Assembly: GCF_004116455.1 (NCBI RefSeq)
Contig: NZ_PDJU01000012.1
Coordinates: forward strand, 1-64,000
DNA length: 64,000 nt
Reading direction: 5' to 3'
Source: Arcobacter sp. F155
GTDB lineage: Bacteria > Campylobacterota > Campylobacteria > Campylobacterales > Arcobacteraceae
Below, piece by piece: positions 20,328 to 28,428 of this stretch; within the stretch, counting starts at the first letter, position 1; every line of letters begins with the position of its first letter. The notes under the pieces were generated by a model. The model was not told where the DNA came from and made no database searches. It saw nothing but the letters and a program-made list of their open reading frames with translations. The position numbers were made by a program, and so were the translations under genes.

Positions 20328-20415
20328 ATATTAAAATAATTATATCTTTTAAACTGTAAATAAATATGTTACATTTAATATGGTATTATTAACAATTACT
20401 AAATTGGGTTAGCAT

Positions 20416-21420
20416 ATGATTGATAAACTAAATACAACTCGTGACTTAGTGATAGTCCTTATTTTAGGATTAATCCTTTGGCTTATTCTTGGAAGTTATG
20501 ATGGCTTTGAAGCACTTATATCTTATTTAAAGTCCCATGAAGAGTATGAATTAGATGAAGTATTTTTATTGCTATTAATACTTTCTCCTTTTTTAATAGT
20601 ATATGCACTATTAAGAATAAAAGAAGCATATCATTTAAATAAAGAGTTAAAACAATTAAATGAAAAATTAGAACAAAGAGTTCAAGAAGAGTTAGCTAAA
20701 AGAAAAACAAATGAGGCATTATTAATACAACAATCACGGTCTGCAGCTTTAGGTGAAATGATATCAAATATTGCTCATCAATGGAGACAACCTTTAAATG
20801 CAGTTAGTTTAAATGTTCAAAACTTAGATTTCTTGTATAAAAATAAACAGTTAACCGATGAACAAATGGAAAGAAGTGTAAAGAAAATCACTTTTTTAAC
20901 TTTAAACATGTCACAAACAATTGATGATTTTAGAAACTTTTTTAAGCCTGAAAAAATCAAACATAGTTTTGATATAAATGAAACTGTTAAAAAGGCATTG
21001 AGAATTATAGATGCTTCATTTAATAATTTAAATATAAAAATTGATTTTAAAGCCCATGATAATGAAAATATTGCATATGGTTATGAAAATGAATATTCTC
21101 AGGTAATTGTAAATATTTTGACTAATTCAAAAGATAGTTTTATTGAAAAAGATATTGAAAATCCATTGATAAAAATAGAGTTAATTAAAGATGAAAATAG
21201 CATTGACTTAATATTAAAAGATAATGCAGGTGGTATTCCAAAAGAGATTTTCCCAAAAATTTTTGACCCATATTTTTCAACAAAAGAGAATGGTACGGGT
21301 ATTGGTTTATATATGTCAAAGATGATAATAGAAAAGAGCATGAATGGGAACTTAAGTGCTAAAGATATTGATGGTGGAGTTAAGTTCACTATTTCAGTTC
21401 CTATTTCTAAGGAGAAATAA
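20416..21420 (+). CDS. membrane histidine kinase without periplasmic sensor
   Basis: A 334-residue kinase. Two TM helices (about residues 11-28 and 48-66) are joined by a 20-residue loop, so there is almost no external sensor. A coiled coil (67-100) leads to HisKA with the phospho-His in EMISNIAHQWRQPLNA near residue 120, then HATPase with N box (NILTNSKDSF), G1 (DNAGGIP) and G2 (GTGIGLYMSK). The stop abuts the ATG of the response regulator at 21421. Its catalytic core is very similar to the kinase at 23257-25830, suggesting duplication and a shared partner. Confidence 0.88.
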   Translation: MIDKLNTTRDLVIVLILGLILWLILGSYDGFEALISYLKSHEEYELDEVFLLLLILSPFLIVYALLRIKEAYHLNKELKQLNEKLEQRVQEELAKRKTNEALLIQQSRSAALGEMISNIAHQWRQPLNAVSLNVQNLDFLYKNKQLTDEQMERSVKKITFLTLNMSQTIDDFRNFFKPEKIKHSFDINETVKKALRIIDASFNNLNIKIDFKAHDNENIAYGYENEYSQVIVNILTNSKDSFIEKDIENPLIKIELIKDENSIDLILKDNAGGIPKEIFPKIFDPYFSTKENGTGIGLYMSKMIIEKSMNGNLSAKDIDGGVKFTISVPISKEK

Positions 21421-23253
21421 ATGCTTCAGATGAAAAAAGAGTTAAGTTTTTTAAATGAGTTAAATGTACTTTATGTAGAAGATGATAAGTTTATCCAAGA
21501 AGAGTTAGAGTTTTTTTTATCAGGAAAAGTAAAAAAACTATTTATTGCTTCCAATGGAGAAGAAGGCTTAGAAACCTTTAAAAACAATCAAATTGATTTA
21601 ATCATAACTGATATTCAAATGCCTAAAATGAATGGCTTGGAGATGAGTTATGCAATTAGAGAGATAGATAAAGATGCAAAGATTATTATCACAACAGCAT
21701 TTAATGACACAGAATACTTAATGGAAGCAATTAAACTAAATCTTGGTAACTATTTAACTAAACCCCTTGATTTAAATTATTTAATAGAGATAATGATTGA
21801 GAGTGCTAAAAATATTCTTTTAGAAAAAGAGAATAAAAAGATATTAAATACTTTTGAGCAGTACAAAAGTATTGTTGATGAAAGATCAATTGTTTCAAAA
21901 ACTGATGTAAATGGAATAATTACCTATGTAAATAAACCTTTTGAAGAGATATCAGGTTATAAGATTGAAGAGCTTTTAGGAAGGTCTCATAATATAATTC
22001 GTCATGAAGATACTCCAAGTGAAATTTTTGAAGAGATGTGGAATACAATTTTAGATAAAAAAGTTTGGCAAGGAAAAATAAAAAATAAGAAGAAAAATGG
22101 TGATTATTATATTGTAGATACTATTATCAAACCAATTTTAAATGTTGATGGACAGATTGAAGAGTTTATTGCTTTAAGAAATGATATTACTGAGTTAGAG
22201 ATGTCAAAAGAGTATTTTAAAAATAGAAATGAAAAATTCACTACAAATTTAAAAGACTCTATAAGAGTAGCAAAAACATACAAAGATATTGTAGATAAAT
22301 CTAATATGATTATTCGAATTGATTTAGATAGAAATATAACTTTTGTAAATGAAGTTTTTTGTGAAGTAAGTGGATACTCTAAAGATGAATTAATAGGTAA
22401 ACCATACTCTATTTTAAGAGATAAAAGTATTTCAGAAGAAGAGTATGAAAAAGATATTAACTCTATGTTTGAATCAATGGCAGAGAAAAAAGTTTTAAAA
22501 AAGAAAATTATCAATCAAAAGAAAGATGGCTCAATCTTCTATTGTAAAGCTATTTCATATCCTCTTTTAGACAGAAATGGAGAGGTTTATGAATACATGG
22601 GCGTAAGACATGATATTACAGATATAGAGAATCTTCATAAAGAGTTAGAAGATACTCAACGAGAGCTTATCTATAGACTTGGAGAGGTAGGGGAAACTAG
22701 AAGTAAAGAGACTGGAAATCATGTAAAAAGAGTGGCAAACTATTCAAAGATACTTGCACGTAAATATGGTTTATCAAAAGAAGAAGAGAGTTGCTTGTTT
22801 ACTGCTTCACCAATGCATGATATTGGAAAAGTAGGGATTCCTGATGAGATATTAAATAAACCTGGAAAACTAGATGAAAATGAATGGGAGATTATGAAAA
22901 CCCATGCTGAAATAGGTTATGAAATCTTAAAAAATTCAACAAGACCTATTTTAAAAGCAGCAGCAGTTGTATCCTATACTCACCATGAAAAATGGGATGG
23001 GTCTGGTTATCCTCAAGGCTTAAAGGGTGAAAATATTCACATCTATGGAAGAATAACAGCAATAGCAGATGTATTTGATGCTTTAGGAAGTGATAGAGTT
23101 TATAAAAAAGCTTGGTCTTTAGAAAAAATATTAGACTTCTTTAAAGAGCAAAGTGGGAAACACTTTGACCCAAATTTAATAAAAATATTCTTTGATAACT
23201 TGGATGAGTTTTTAAAGGTTAGGGATAAATACAAGGATGATTTTGAGAGTTAA
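21421..23253 (+). CDS. response regulator with two PAS domains and HD-GYP output
   Basis: A 610-residue regulator. Receiver at 1-125 (VLYVEDDKF, acceptor in IITDIQMP, YLTKPLD); PAS-A about 145-255 (GYKIEELLGRSHNIIRHED); PAS-B about 290-405 (GYSKDELIGKPYSILR); HD-GYP about 420-600 with SPMHDIGKVGIPDEIL, THHEKWDGSGYPQG and ADVFDALGSDRVY. All catalytic positions are kept, so phosphorylation likely controls cyclic di-GMP breakdown. It sits between two kinases with related cores, with 0 and 3 nt spacing. Confidence 0.9.
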   Translation: MLQMKKELSFLNELNVLYVEDDKFIQEELEFFLSGKVKKLFIASNGEEGLETFKNNQIDLIITDIQMPKMNGLEMSYAIREIDKDAKIIITTAFNDTEYLMEAIKLNLGNYLTKPLDLNYLIEIMIESAKNILLEKENKKILNTFEQYKSIVDERSIVSKTDVNGIITYVNKPFEEISGYKIEELLGRSHNIIRHEDTPSEIFEEMWNTILDKKVWQGKIKNKKKNGDYYIVDTIIKPILNVDGQIEEFIALRNDITELEMSKEYFKNRNEKFTTNLKDSIRVAKTYKDIVDKSNMIIRIDLDRNITFVNEVFCEVSGYSKDELIGKPYSILRDKSISEEEYEKDINSMFESMAEKKVLKKKIINQKKDGSIFYCKAISYPLLDRNGEVYEYMGVRHDITDIENLHKELEDTQRELIYRLGEVGETRSKETGNHVKRVANYSKILARKYGLSKEEESCLFTASPMHDIGKVGIPDEILNKPGKLDENEWEIMKTHAEIGYEILKNSTRPILKAAAVVSYTHHEKWDGSGYPQGLKGENIHIYGRITAIADVFDALGSDRVYKKAWSLEKILDFFKEQSGKHFDPNLIKIFFDNLDEFLKVRDKYKDDFES

Positions 23254-23256
23254 ACA

Positions 23257-25830
23257 ATGAAAAATTTAAGTATTAAAATCAAGCTAATACTTATCTTTGT
23301 ATTTATAAAGATAATACCTTTATTGTTGATTTCATATTTAGCTTATACTGGTGTAATGCAAATTGATAAGTATATAAAAAATAGTACAGATTATCTTTTT
23401 AAAGAGAGTGAGAACATTATCAATCAAACTGCAAAGTTATCAATTGATGATAGTATTAAATATTTAGATAAAAAATCACAACTATCTTTAGAAAGGCTAT
23501 CCCACCAAATAGCAAATAATGTAGCTCAGTTTTTATATCAAAGGGATGAAGATTTACTTTTTTTATCTAAAATGGATATAAATCAAAAACTTTTAAATAA
23601 GTTTTATAACTCAAAAGAGAAAGATATTATTCTACATAAAGATTATATCTATGATGAAAATACAAATAAGTGGGTACTAAAAAATACTCCTATAGAAGAA
23701 AAAATAGATACAACAAGAACAATCTTAGATGAAAACAAAAGAGAGTTTAATTTTACAGAACCACAAAAGTTAATAAAAAAGAAAATACCTTTATATAAAG
23801 AGATAACTTACTTCAATTTAAAGGGGAAAGAGCTTTACAAAATCTCTTCTATTGATGAAACTTTAAAGGATATTTCAAAAAAGAGAAACACCTATATCAA
23901 AGCAGAAGACTATTTTGATAAGGTTAAGAAGCTAAAAAAAGATGAAATTTATGTCTCTAATGTAATTGGAGAATATATTGGTTCTAAAGTTATTGGTGAA
24001 TATACAAAAGTTAAAACAGATAGATTAAATTTAGAGTTTGACCCTAAAAATTCTGCTTATGCTGGAAAAGAAAATCCTGTAGGTAAAAAATTTGAGGGAA
24101 TTATCAGATTTGTTACTCCAGTATTTAAAAATAATAGAAAAGTAGGCTTTGTATCTTTAGCTTTAGACCATAAGCATATTATGCAGTTTACCGATACTAT
24201 TAATCCTGCAGGTAAAAATTTAAATAAAGATATTATTGATGCAGCTTCAGGGAACTATGCATTTATGTGGGATAACAAAGGAAAAAATATTTCTCATGTA
24301 AGAGATTACTTTATCTCTGGATATGATAAAAATACAGGTGAAGAAGCTATGCCTTGGATAAGTCAAAGTTTAGCTTTAAAATATAAAGATTCTGGTTTAA
24401 AAATAAATGAGTTTTTAGAAAACTATCCTACTTTTCATGAGCAGTCATTAGATAAAAAACCAAATTTAGAGCAAGTATTAAAGGATGGAAACTTAGGACT
24501 TGATTGTAGATATTTAAACTTTGCTCCACAGTGTCATGGTTGGATGGAAGTAACTAAAAATGGTGGTTATGGTTCATTTATTATTTATTGGAGTAATGTT
24601 TGGAAACTAACAACAGCAGCAACTATTCCTTATTATACAGGGCAATATGCTAACTCAAAAAGAGGTTTTGGTTTTGTAACCATTGGTGCAAATGTTGATG
24701 AGTTCCATGCTGCTGCTAATGAAACTAAAAAGAGTGTAACTAAAATCTTAAATCAGCAAAAAGAGAGTATGAAAGAGGTTGTAAATCAAAATGGTTTTGA
24801 AATACATAAATTTATTTTGATGTTAATAAATGAACTTTCAATAGTTACTATAATTATGGTTTTAATCGTTATCCTGATTGCTTTATGGTTATCTTCATAT
24901 ATTAGTAAAAAAATAGAGAGACTTCTTATTGGAACAAATAAGTTTGCAAAAAATGAGTTAGACTATAGAATTGAAATTACAACAAATGATGAAATAGGAA
25001 AACTTGAAAAATCCTTTAATAATATGGCATCAAAAATTCAAGAGCAAATTCAAAAAGAGAAAATCTTAAATGCTAATTTAGGAAAAAGAGTAGAACAAGA
25101 GGTTCTAAAACAAAGAAAACAAGAAGAGCTTTTAATTCAACAATCAAAAAATGCTGCAATGGGAGAGATGATTTCAAATATTGCTCATCAATGGAGACAA
25201 CCTTTAAATGCGCTTTCTTTAGTAATTCAAAATATAAAATTCTCTTTTTATGGTGGGAATTTAAATGAAGAGAATATAGAAAAATCAGTAAATAAAGCAA
25301 CTATGCTAACAAATAATATGTCTAAAACAATAGATGATTTTAGAGACTTTTTTAAACCCAATAAAATTAAAGTTGAGTTCTCTTTAGAAAAAAGTATTCA
25401 AAAGGTTATTACTTTAGTAGAAGCAAGTTTTAGTAGTAGTGATATTAATATAATAAAAGATTTCCCAGACTATAGAATAAATATTTATGGTTATGAAAAT
25501 GAACTTTCTCAAGCACTTTTAAATATTGTTAACAATGCAAAAGATGCTTTAATAGAAAATAGTATTAAAGATAGTTTTATAAAAATAGCTTTCTTTGAAG
25601 AAAACTCTTTAATCGTGATTGAAATCACAGATAATGCAGAAGGAATAAAACAGAAAAATCAAGCTAAGATTTTTGAACCATATTTTACTACAAAAGAAGA
25701 GGGTAAAGGAACAGGAATTGGCCTTTATATGACTAAGACTATTATTGAAAAGAATATGGAAGGAAAACTTTATTTAAAAGAGAGTTCTAAAGAGGGAACA
25801 ACATTTAGAATTGAGTTTAAAAAAGCCTAG
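23257..25830 (+). CDS. histidine kinase with large periplasmic sensor
   Basis: An 857-residue kinase. TM1 at about 8-28; a periplasmic region of some 500 residues (about 30-525) containing a cache-like fold and a Cys/aromatic-rich part (LDCRYLNFAPQCHGWMEV, residues about 415-430); TM2 at about 530-552; HAMP (about 553-605); HisKA with EMISNIAHQWRQPLNAL near residue 640; and HATPase with NIVNNAKDAL, DNAEGIK and GTGIGLYMTK. It is 3 nt after the HD-GYP regulator and probably feeds it. The ligand is unknown; the two sensor cysteines could form a disulfide. Confidence 0.87.
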   Translation: MKNLSIKIKLILIFVFIKIIPLLLISYLAYTGVMQIDKYIKNSTDYLFKESENIINQTAKLSIDDSIKYLDKKSQLSLERLSHQIANNVAQFLYQRDEDLLFLSKMDINQKLLNKFYNSKEKDIILHKDYIYDENTNKWVLKNTPIEEKIDTTRTILDENKREFNFTEPQKLIKKKIPLYKEITYFNLKGKELYKISSIDETLKDISKKRNTYIKAEDYFDKVKKLKKDEIYVSNVIGEYIGSKVIGEYTKVKTDRLNLEFDPKNSAYAGKENPVGKKFEGIIRFVTPVFKNNRKVGFVSLALDHKHIMQFTDTINPAGKNLNKDIIDAASGNYAFMWDNKGKNISHVRDYFISGYDKNTGEEAMPWISQSLALKYKDSGLKINEFLENYPTFHEQSLDKKPNLEQVLKDGNLGLDCRYLNFAPQCHGWMEVTKNGGYGSFIIYWSNVWKLTTAATIPYYTGQYANSKRGFGFVTIGANVDEFHAAANETKKSVTKILNQQKESMKEVVNQNGFEIHKFILMLINELSIVTIIMVLIVILIALWLSSYISKKIERLLIGTNKFAKNELDYRIEITTNDEIGKLEKSFNNMASKIQEQIQKEKILNANLGKRVEQEVLKQRKQEELLIQQSKNAAMGEMISNIAHQWRQPLNALSLVIQNIKFSFYGGNLNEENIEKSVNKATMLTNNMSKTIDDFRDFFKPNKIKVEFSLEKSIQKVITLVEASFSSSDINIIKDFPDYRINIYGYENELSQALLNIVNNAKDALIENSIKDSFIKIAFFEENSLIVIEITDNAEGIKQKNQAKIFEPYFTTKEEGKGTGIGLYMTKTIIEKNMEGKLYLKESSKEGTTFRIEFKKA

Positions 25831-25897
25831 TCTTATATACAAAGTAATTATTAAAATATAAGATGATAATATCATATTAAAATTTTAGGGAAAAAAG

Positions 25898-26485
25898 ATG
25901 TTAAATAGTTTTATAGCAAAAGAAGGGCAAACAAAAGTATTATATTTATTTATAGCCTTTTTTATATTTTTAGTTTTAGATTGTGAGTTTTTTACATTTA
26001 TCTTTTTTGTATTAACTATTGGTTTTGCATATATTTATAGAAATAAAAAGCTACAAAAAGATTATGATATCTCAGATATCTTATCACCTGTTTCTGGTAG
26101 AATTTCATCTATAGATAAAACTGCTACAAAAACTTTAGTTTATATTGATGTTTCTTTATGTGATAATCATATTTTAAGAGCGCCTAAAAATGGTAACTTT
26201 GTAGTTGAACATAAAAAGGGTCTACATACACTTCTTGACTCTTTAAAAGCAAAAAAACTTAATGAAAAGGCTACTTTAACTTACTCAGATATGAAAGTAG
26301 AATTAACTTCTTCTTTATATGGAACAGATATTACTCTTAACTCAACTGAAGCACTTATGGGTGATAAGTTAGGAGTGTTTTTACATGGACAAGTAGTAGT
26401 AGAAATTGACCAGTCAAAAGAACTGTTAATATCTCTTGATAAAAAAGTAGAAGCTGGTAAAACAGTTATAGCAAGGGCAAAATAG
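25898..26485 (+). CDS. phosphatidylserine decarboxylase homologue lacking catalytic residues
   Basis: A 195-residue protein aligning along its length with the short (archaeal/Bacteroides-type) phosphatidylserine decarboxylase family: IAKEG head, two hydrophobic segments (about 13-28 and 31-48), LSPVSGRISSID, a VSLCDNHILRAPKNG segment and a C-terminal GVFLHGQVVVEI stretch. In active enzymes the corresponding motifs are PADG (catalytic Asp), VH (His) and GS (Ser that becomes pyruvoyl). Here Asp is Ser66, the His is kept (H91), and the cleavage Ser is replaced by Gln165 after Gly164. Self-processing and decarboxylation therefore look impossible by the known mechanism. It may bind lipid or act as a scaffold. 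It is followed by the leucine leader promoter. Confidence 0.75.
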   Translation: MLNSFIAKEGQTKVLYLFIAFFIFLVLDCEFFTFIFFVLTIGFAYIYRNKKLQKDYDISDILSPVSGRISSIDKTATKTLVYIDVSLCDNHILRAPKNGNFVVEHKKGLHTLLDSLKAKKLNEKATLTYSDMKVELTSSLYGTDITLNSTEALMGDKLGVFLHGQVVVEIDQSKELLISLDKKVEAGKTVIARAK

Positions 26486-26488
26486 CCC

Positions 26489-26517
26489 TTGACAAAAAAA
26501 TAATAAAAGATTATAAT
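26489..26517 (+). promoter_or_regulatory. perfect sigma-70 promoter of the leucine leader
   Basis: TTGACA at 26489-26494, exactly 17 nt, TATAAT at 26512-26517. Both hexamers match the consensus completely, which is rare in this A/T-rich phylum. The start point would fall near 26524, giving a leader of about 18 nt before the small ORF at 26542. Confidence 0.85.
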
Positions 26518-26541
26518 AACCATAATTTTAAAGGAGAGTAA

Positions 26542-26619
26542 ATGAAAATATTTGATTTTTATAAAAACCATTTCATAAAAAGTGTTAACACTCTTCTGCT
26601 TCTTAAAAACTTCCTCTAA
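26542..26619 (+). CDS. leuL: leucine-rich leader peptide upstream of leuA
   Basis: A 25-codon ORF, MKIFDFYKNHFIKSVNTLLLL then KNFL, preceded by AAGGAG (26531-26536) at ideal spacing. Five of the last eight residues are Leu: codons CTT CTG CTT CTT, then CTC as the final sense codon. CTG and CTC are rare in neighbouring genes, which favour TTA and CTT, so translation should be sensitive to charged tRNA-Leu. It lies 96 nt before leuA behind a perfect promoter. By comparison with known amino-acid leader peptides it should govern leuA by ribosome stalling. An A/T hairpin (26617-26633) covers its stop and a T-rich run follows (26651-26670), but no GC-rich attenuator is visible. Confidence 0.8.
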   Translation: MKIFDFYKNHFIKSVNTLLLLKNFL

Positions 26620-26682
26620 TATATAACATATTACAAAATAATAATCCCACGTTTTAGTTTTTCTTTTTTAAATAAAAAAAGA

Positions 26683-26688
26683 TATAAT
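26683..26688 (+). promoter_or_regulatory. possible second -10 box close to leuA
   Basis: TATAAT in GATATAATATTG, 27 nt before the leuA ATG, without a recognisable -35. In this phylum a -10 box alone with A/T-rich upstream DNA can be a working promoter. If active it would bypass leader control. Confidence 0.4.
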
Positions 26689-26715
26689 ATTGTACATTTT
26701 TAAAGGTTACACACT

Positions 26716-28269
26716 ATGGATAAGAATAAAATTATAGTTTTTGATACTACATTAAGAGATGGAGAACAATCTCCTGGTTGTTCAATGAACACAGAAGAGA
26801 AAATCAAAGTTGCATTACAGTTAGAAAAGTTAGGTGTAGATGTAATTGAAGCAGGTTTTGCTGCAGCAAGCCCAGGGGATTTTGATGCAGTTTCTAGAAT
26901 TGCAGAGCAAGTTGTTAACTCTTCAATCTGTTCTTTAAGTAGAGCAGTTGAAAACGATATTAAACAAGCTGGTTTAGCAGTACAAAGAGCTCCTTTACAT
27001 AGAATTCACACATTTATTGCTACTTCACCAATTCACATGAAATATAAGTTAAAAATGAGTGAAGAAGAAGTTATTAAAAGAGCAGTTCATGCAGTAGAGT
27101 ATGCAAAAACATTTGTTGATGATGTTGAGTTTTCATTAGAAGATGCAGGAAGATCAGAAATTCCATTTATGAAAGAAGTTATGGATGCAGTTATTGCTGC
27201 TGGTGCTTCAACTATTAACTTACCAGATACAGTTGGATATAGATTACCAACAGAGTTAGGTGCGATGGTTAAAGAGTTATCTGATTTTGCAGGTGATAGA
27301 GCAAGAATCTCAGTTCATAACCACAATGACTTAGGATTAGCAACAGCAAATACTTTAGCAGCAGTACAAAATGGTGCTAGACAAATTGAAGTTACAATCA
27401 ATGGTTTAGGTGAAAGAGCAGGAAACTCAGCGTTAGAAGAAGCTGTAATGGCTATTAAAACTAGAAAAGATGCATTTGGTGATTTATATACAGGAATTAA
27501 TACTCCTGAAATCTATGCTACATCAAGATTAGTTGCAACTATTACAGGTGTTGAACCACAACAAAACAAATCAATTGTTGGTAAAAATGCCTTTGCTCAT
27601 GAAAGTGGTATTCACCAAGATGGTGTATTAAAACACCAAGAGACATATGAAATTATGAGACCTGAAGATGTAGGTGTTATTAAAGACTCTACATTAATCT
27701 TAGGTAAACACTCAGGGCGTGCAGCATTTAGAGATAAAATCAACCAGTTAGGATTTGATAAAGTAAGTGATGAAGAGTTAAACTCTGCATTTGAAAAATT
27801 CAAAGTATTAGCTGACAAGAAAAAAGATGTTACTGATGATGATGTAAGAATGTTAATTACAGATGAGTCATTAAACCAAGACAAAACTTTTGAGTTAGTT
27901 GGATTACAGATTTCTGACTGTTCAAATGGTGTTCCAACAGCAGCAGTTTCTATTAAACACAATGATGAGGTATTAACTGATGCAAATATTGGAAATGGAA
28001 CAATGGACGCAATCTTTAAAACAATAGATAGACTTACAGGGTACAATGGAGAGTTACAAAGCTATAATGTAACTTCTGTAACAGAAGGTAAAGATGCTTT
28101 AGCAAAAGTTACTACAAGAGTAGTTTTCGATGAAAACTCACCATCATTTGTAGGACATGGTTTAAGTGTTGATACAATGCTTGCAACTGCAAATGCATAT
28201 GTAAGTGCATTAAACTCTTATCTTTCTCAAAAACAAAGATTATCTAAAAACAATACTCACCAAGTATAA
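26716..28269 (+). CDS. leuA: 2-isopropylmalate synthase
   Basis: LeuA condenses 2-oxoisovalerate with acetyl-CoA, the first committed step to leucine. The 517-residue protein begins with [17 protein letters not shown] (metal and substrate site), has [16 protein letters not shown] near residue 197 (HxH metal ligands), [14 protein letters not shown], and the C-terminal leucine-binding regulatory domain (about residues 390-500), so feedback inhibition is expected. It lies downstream of the leucine leader peptide and ends at a hairpin. leuB, leuC and leuD are not in the window. Confidence 0.97.
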   Translation: MDKNKIIVFDTTLRDGEQSPGCSMNTEEKIKVALQLEKLGVDVIEAGFAAASPGDFDAVSRIAEQVVNSSICSLSRAVENDIKQAGLAVQRAPLHRIHTFIATSPIHMKYKLKMSEEEVIKRAVHAVEYAKTFVDDVEFSLEDAGRSEIPFMKEVMDAVIAAGASTINLPDTVGYRLPTELGAMVKELSDFAGDRARISVHNHNDLGLATANTLAAVQNGARQIEVTINGLGERAGNSALEEAVMAIKTRKDAFGDLYTGINTPEIYATSRLVATITGVEPQQNKSIVGKNAFAHESGIHQDGVLKHQETYEIMRPEDVGVIKDSTLILGKHSGRAAFRDKINQLGFDKVSDEELNSAFEKFKVLADKKKDVTDDDVRMLITDESLNQDKTFELVGLQISDCSNGVPTAAVSIKHNDEVLTDANIGNGTMDAIFKTIDRLTGYNGELQSYNVTSVTEGKDALAKVTTRVVFDENSPSFVGHGLSVDTMLATANAYVSALNSYLSQKQRLSKNNTHQV

Positions 28270-28277
28270 TTCTTAAA

Positions 28278-28302
28278 ACAAGGTAGCCAAGGGCTATCTT
28301 GT
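28278..28302 (+). terminator. leuA terminator-like hairpin
   Basis: ACAAGGTAGCC (28278-28288), AAG loop, GGCTATCTTGT (28292-28302): an 11-bp stem with one G-U pair. No long T-run follows, so efficiency is uncertain. Confidence 0.6.
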
Positions 28303-28428
28303 AACTTAACTCTTCCTAAACTTTCAAAAAAAGAAGTTTTAAAATTACTTTTTTCAGCAAAAAATTTGAATAATCATATTAAAATAAATACTAAAGGTTA
28401 TATTAAATTTATGTGAAAGAGAGAGTGT

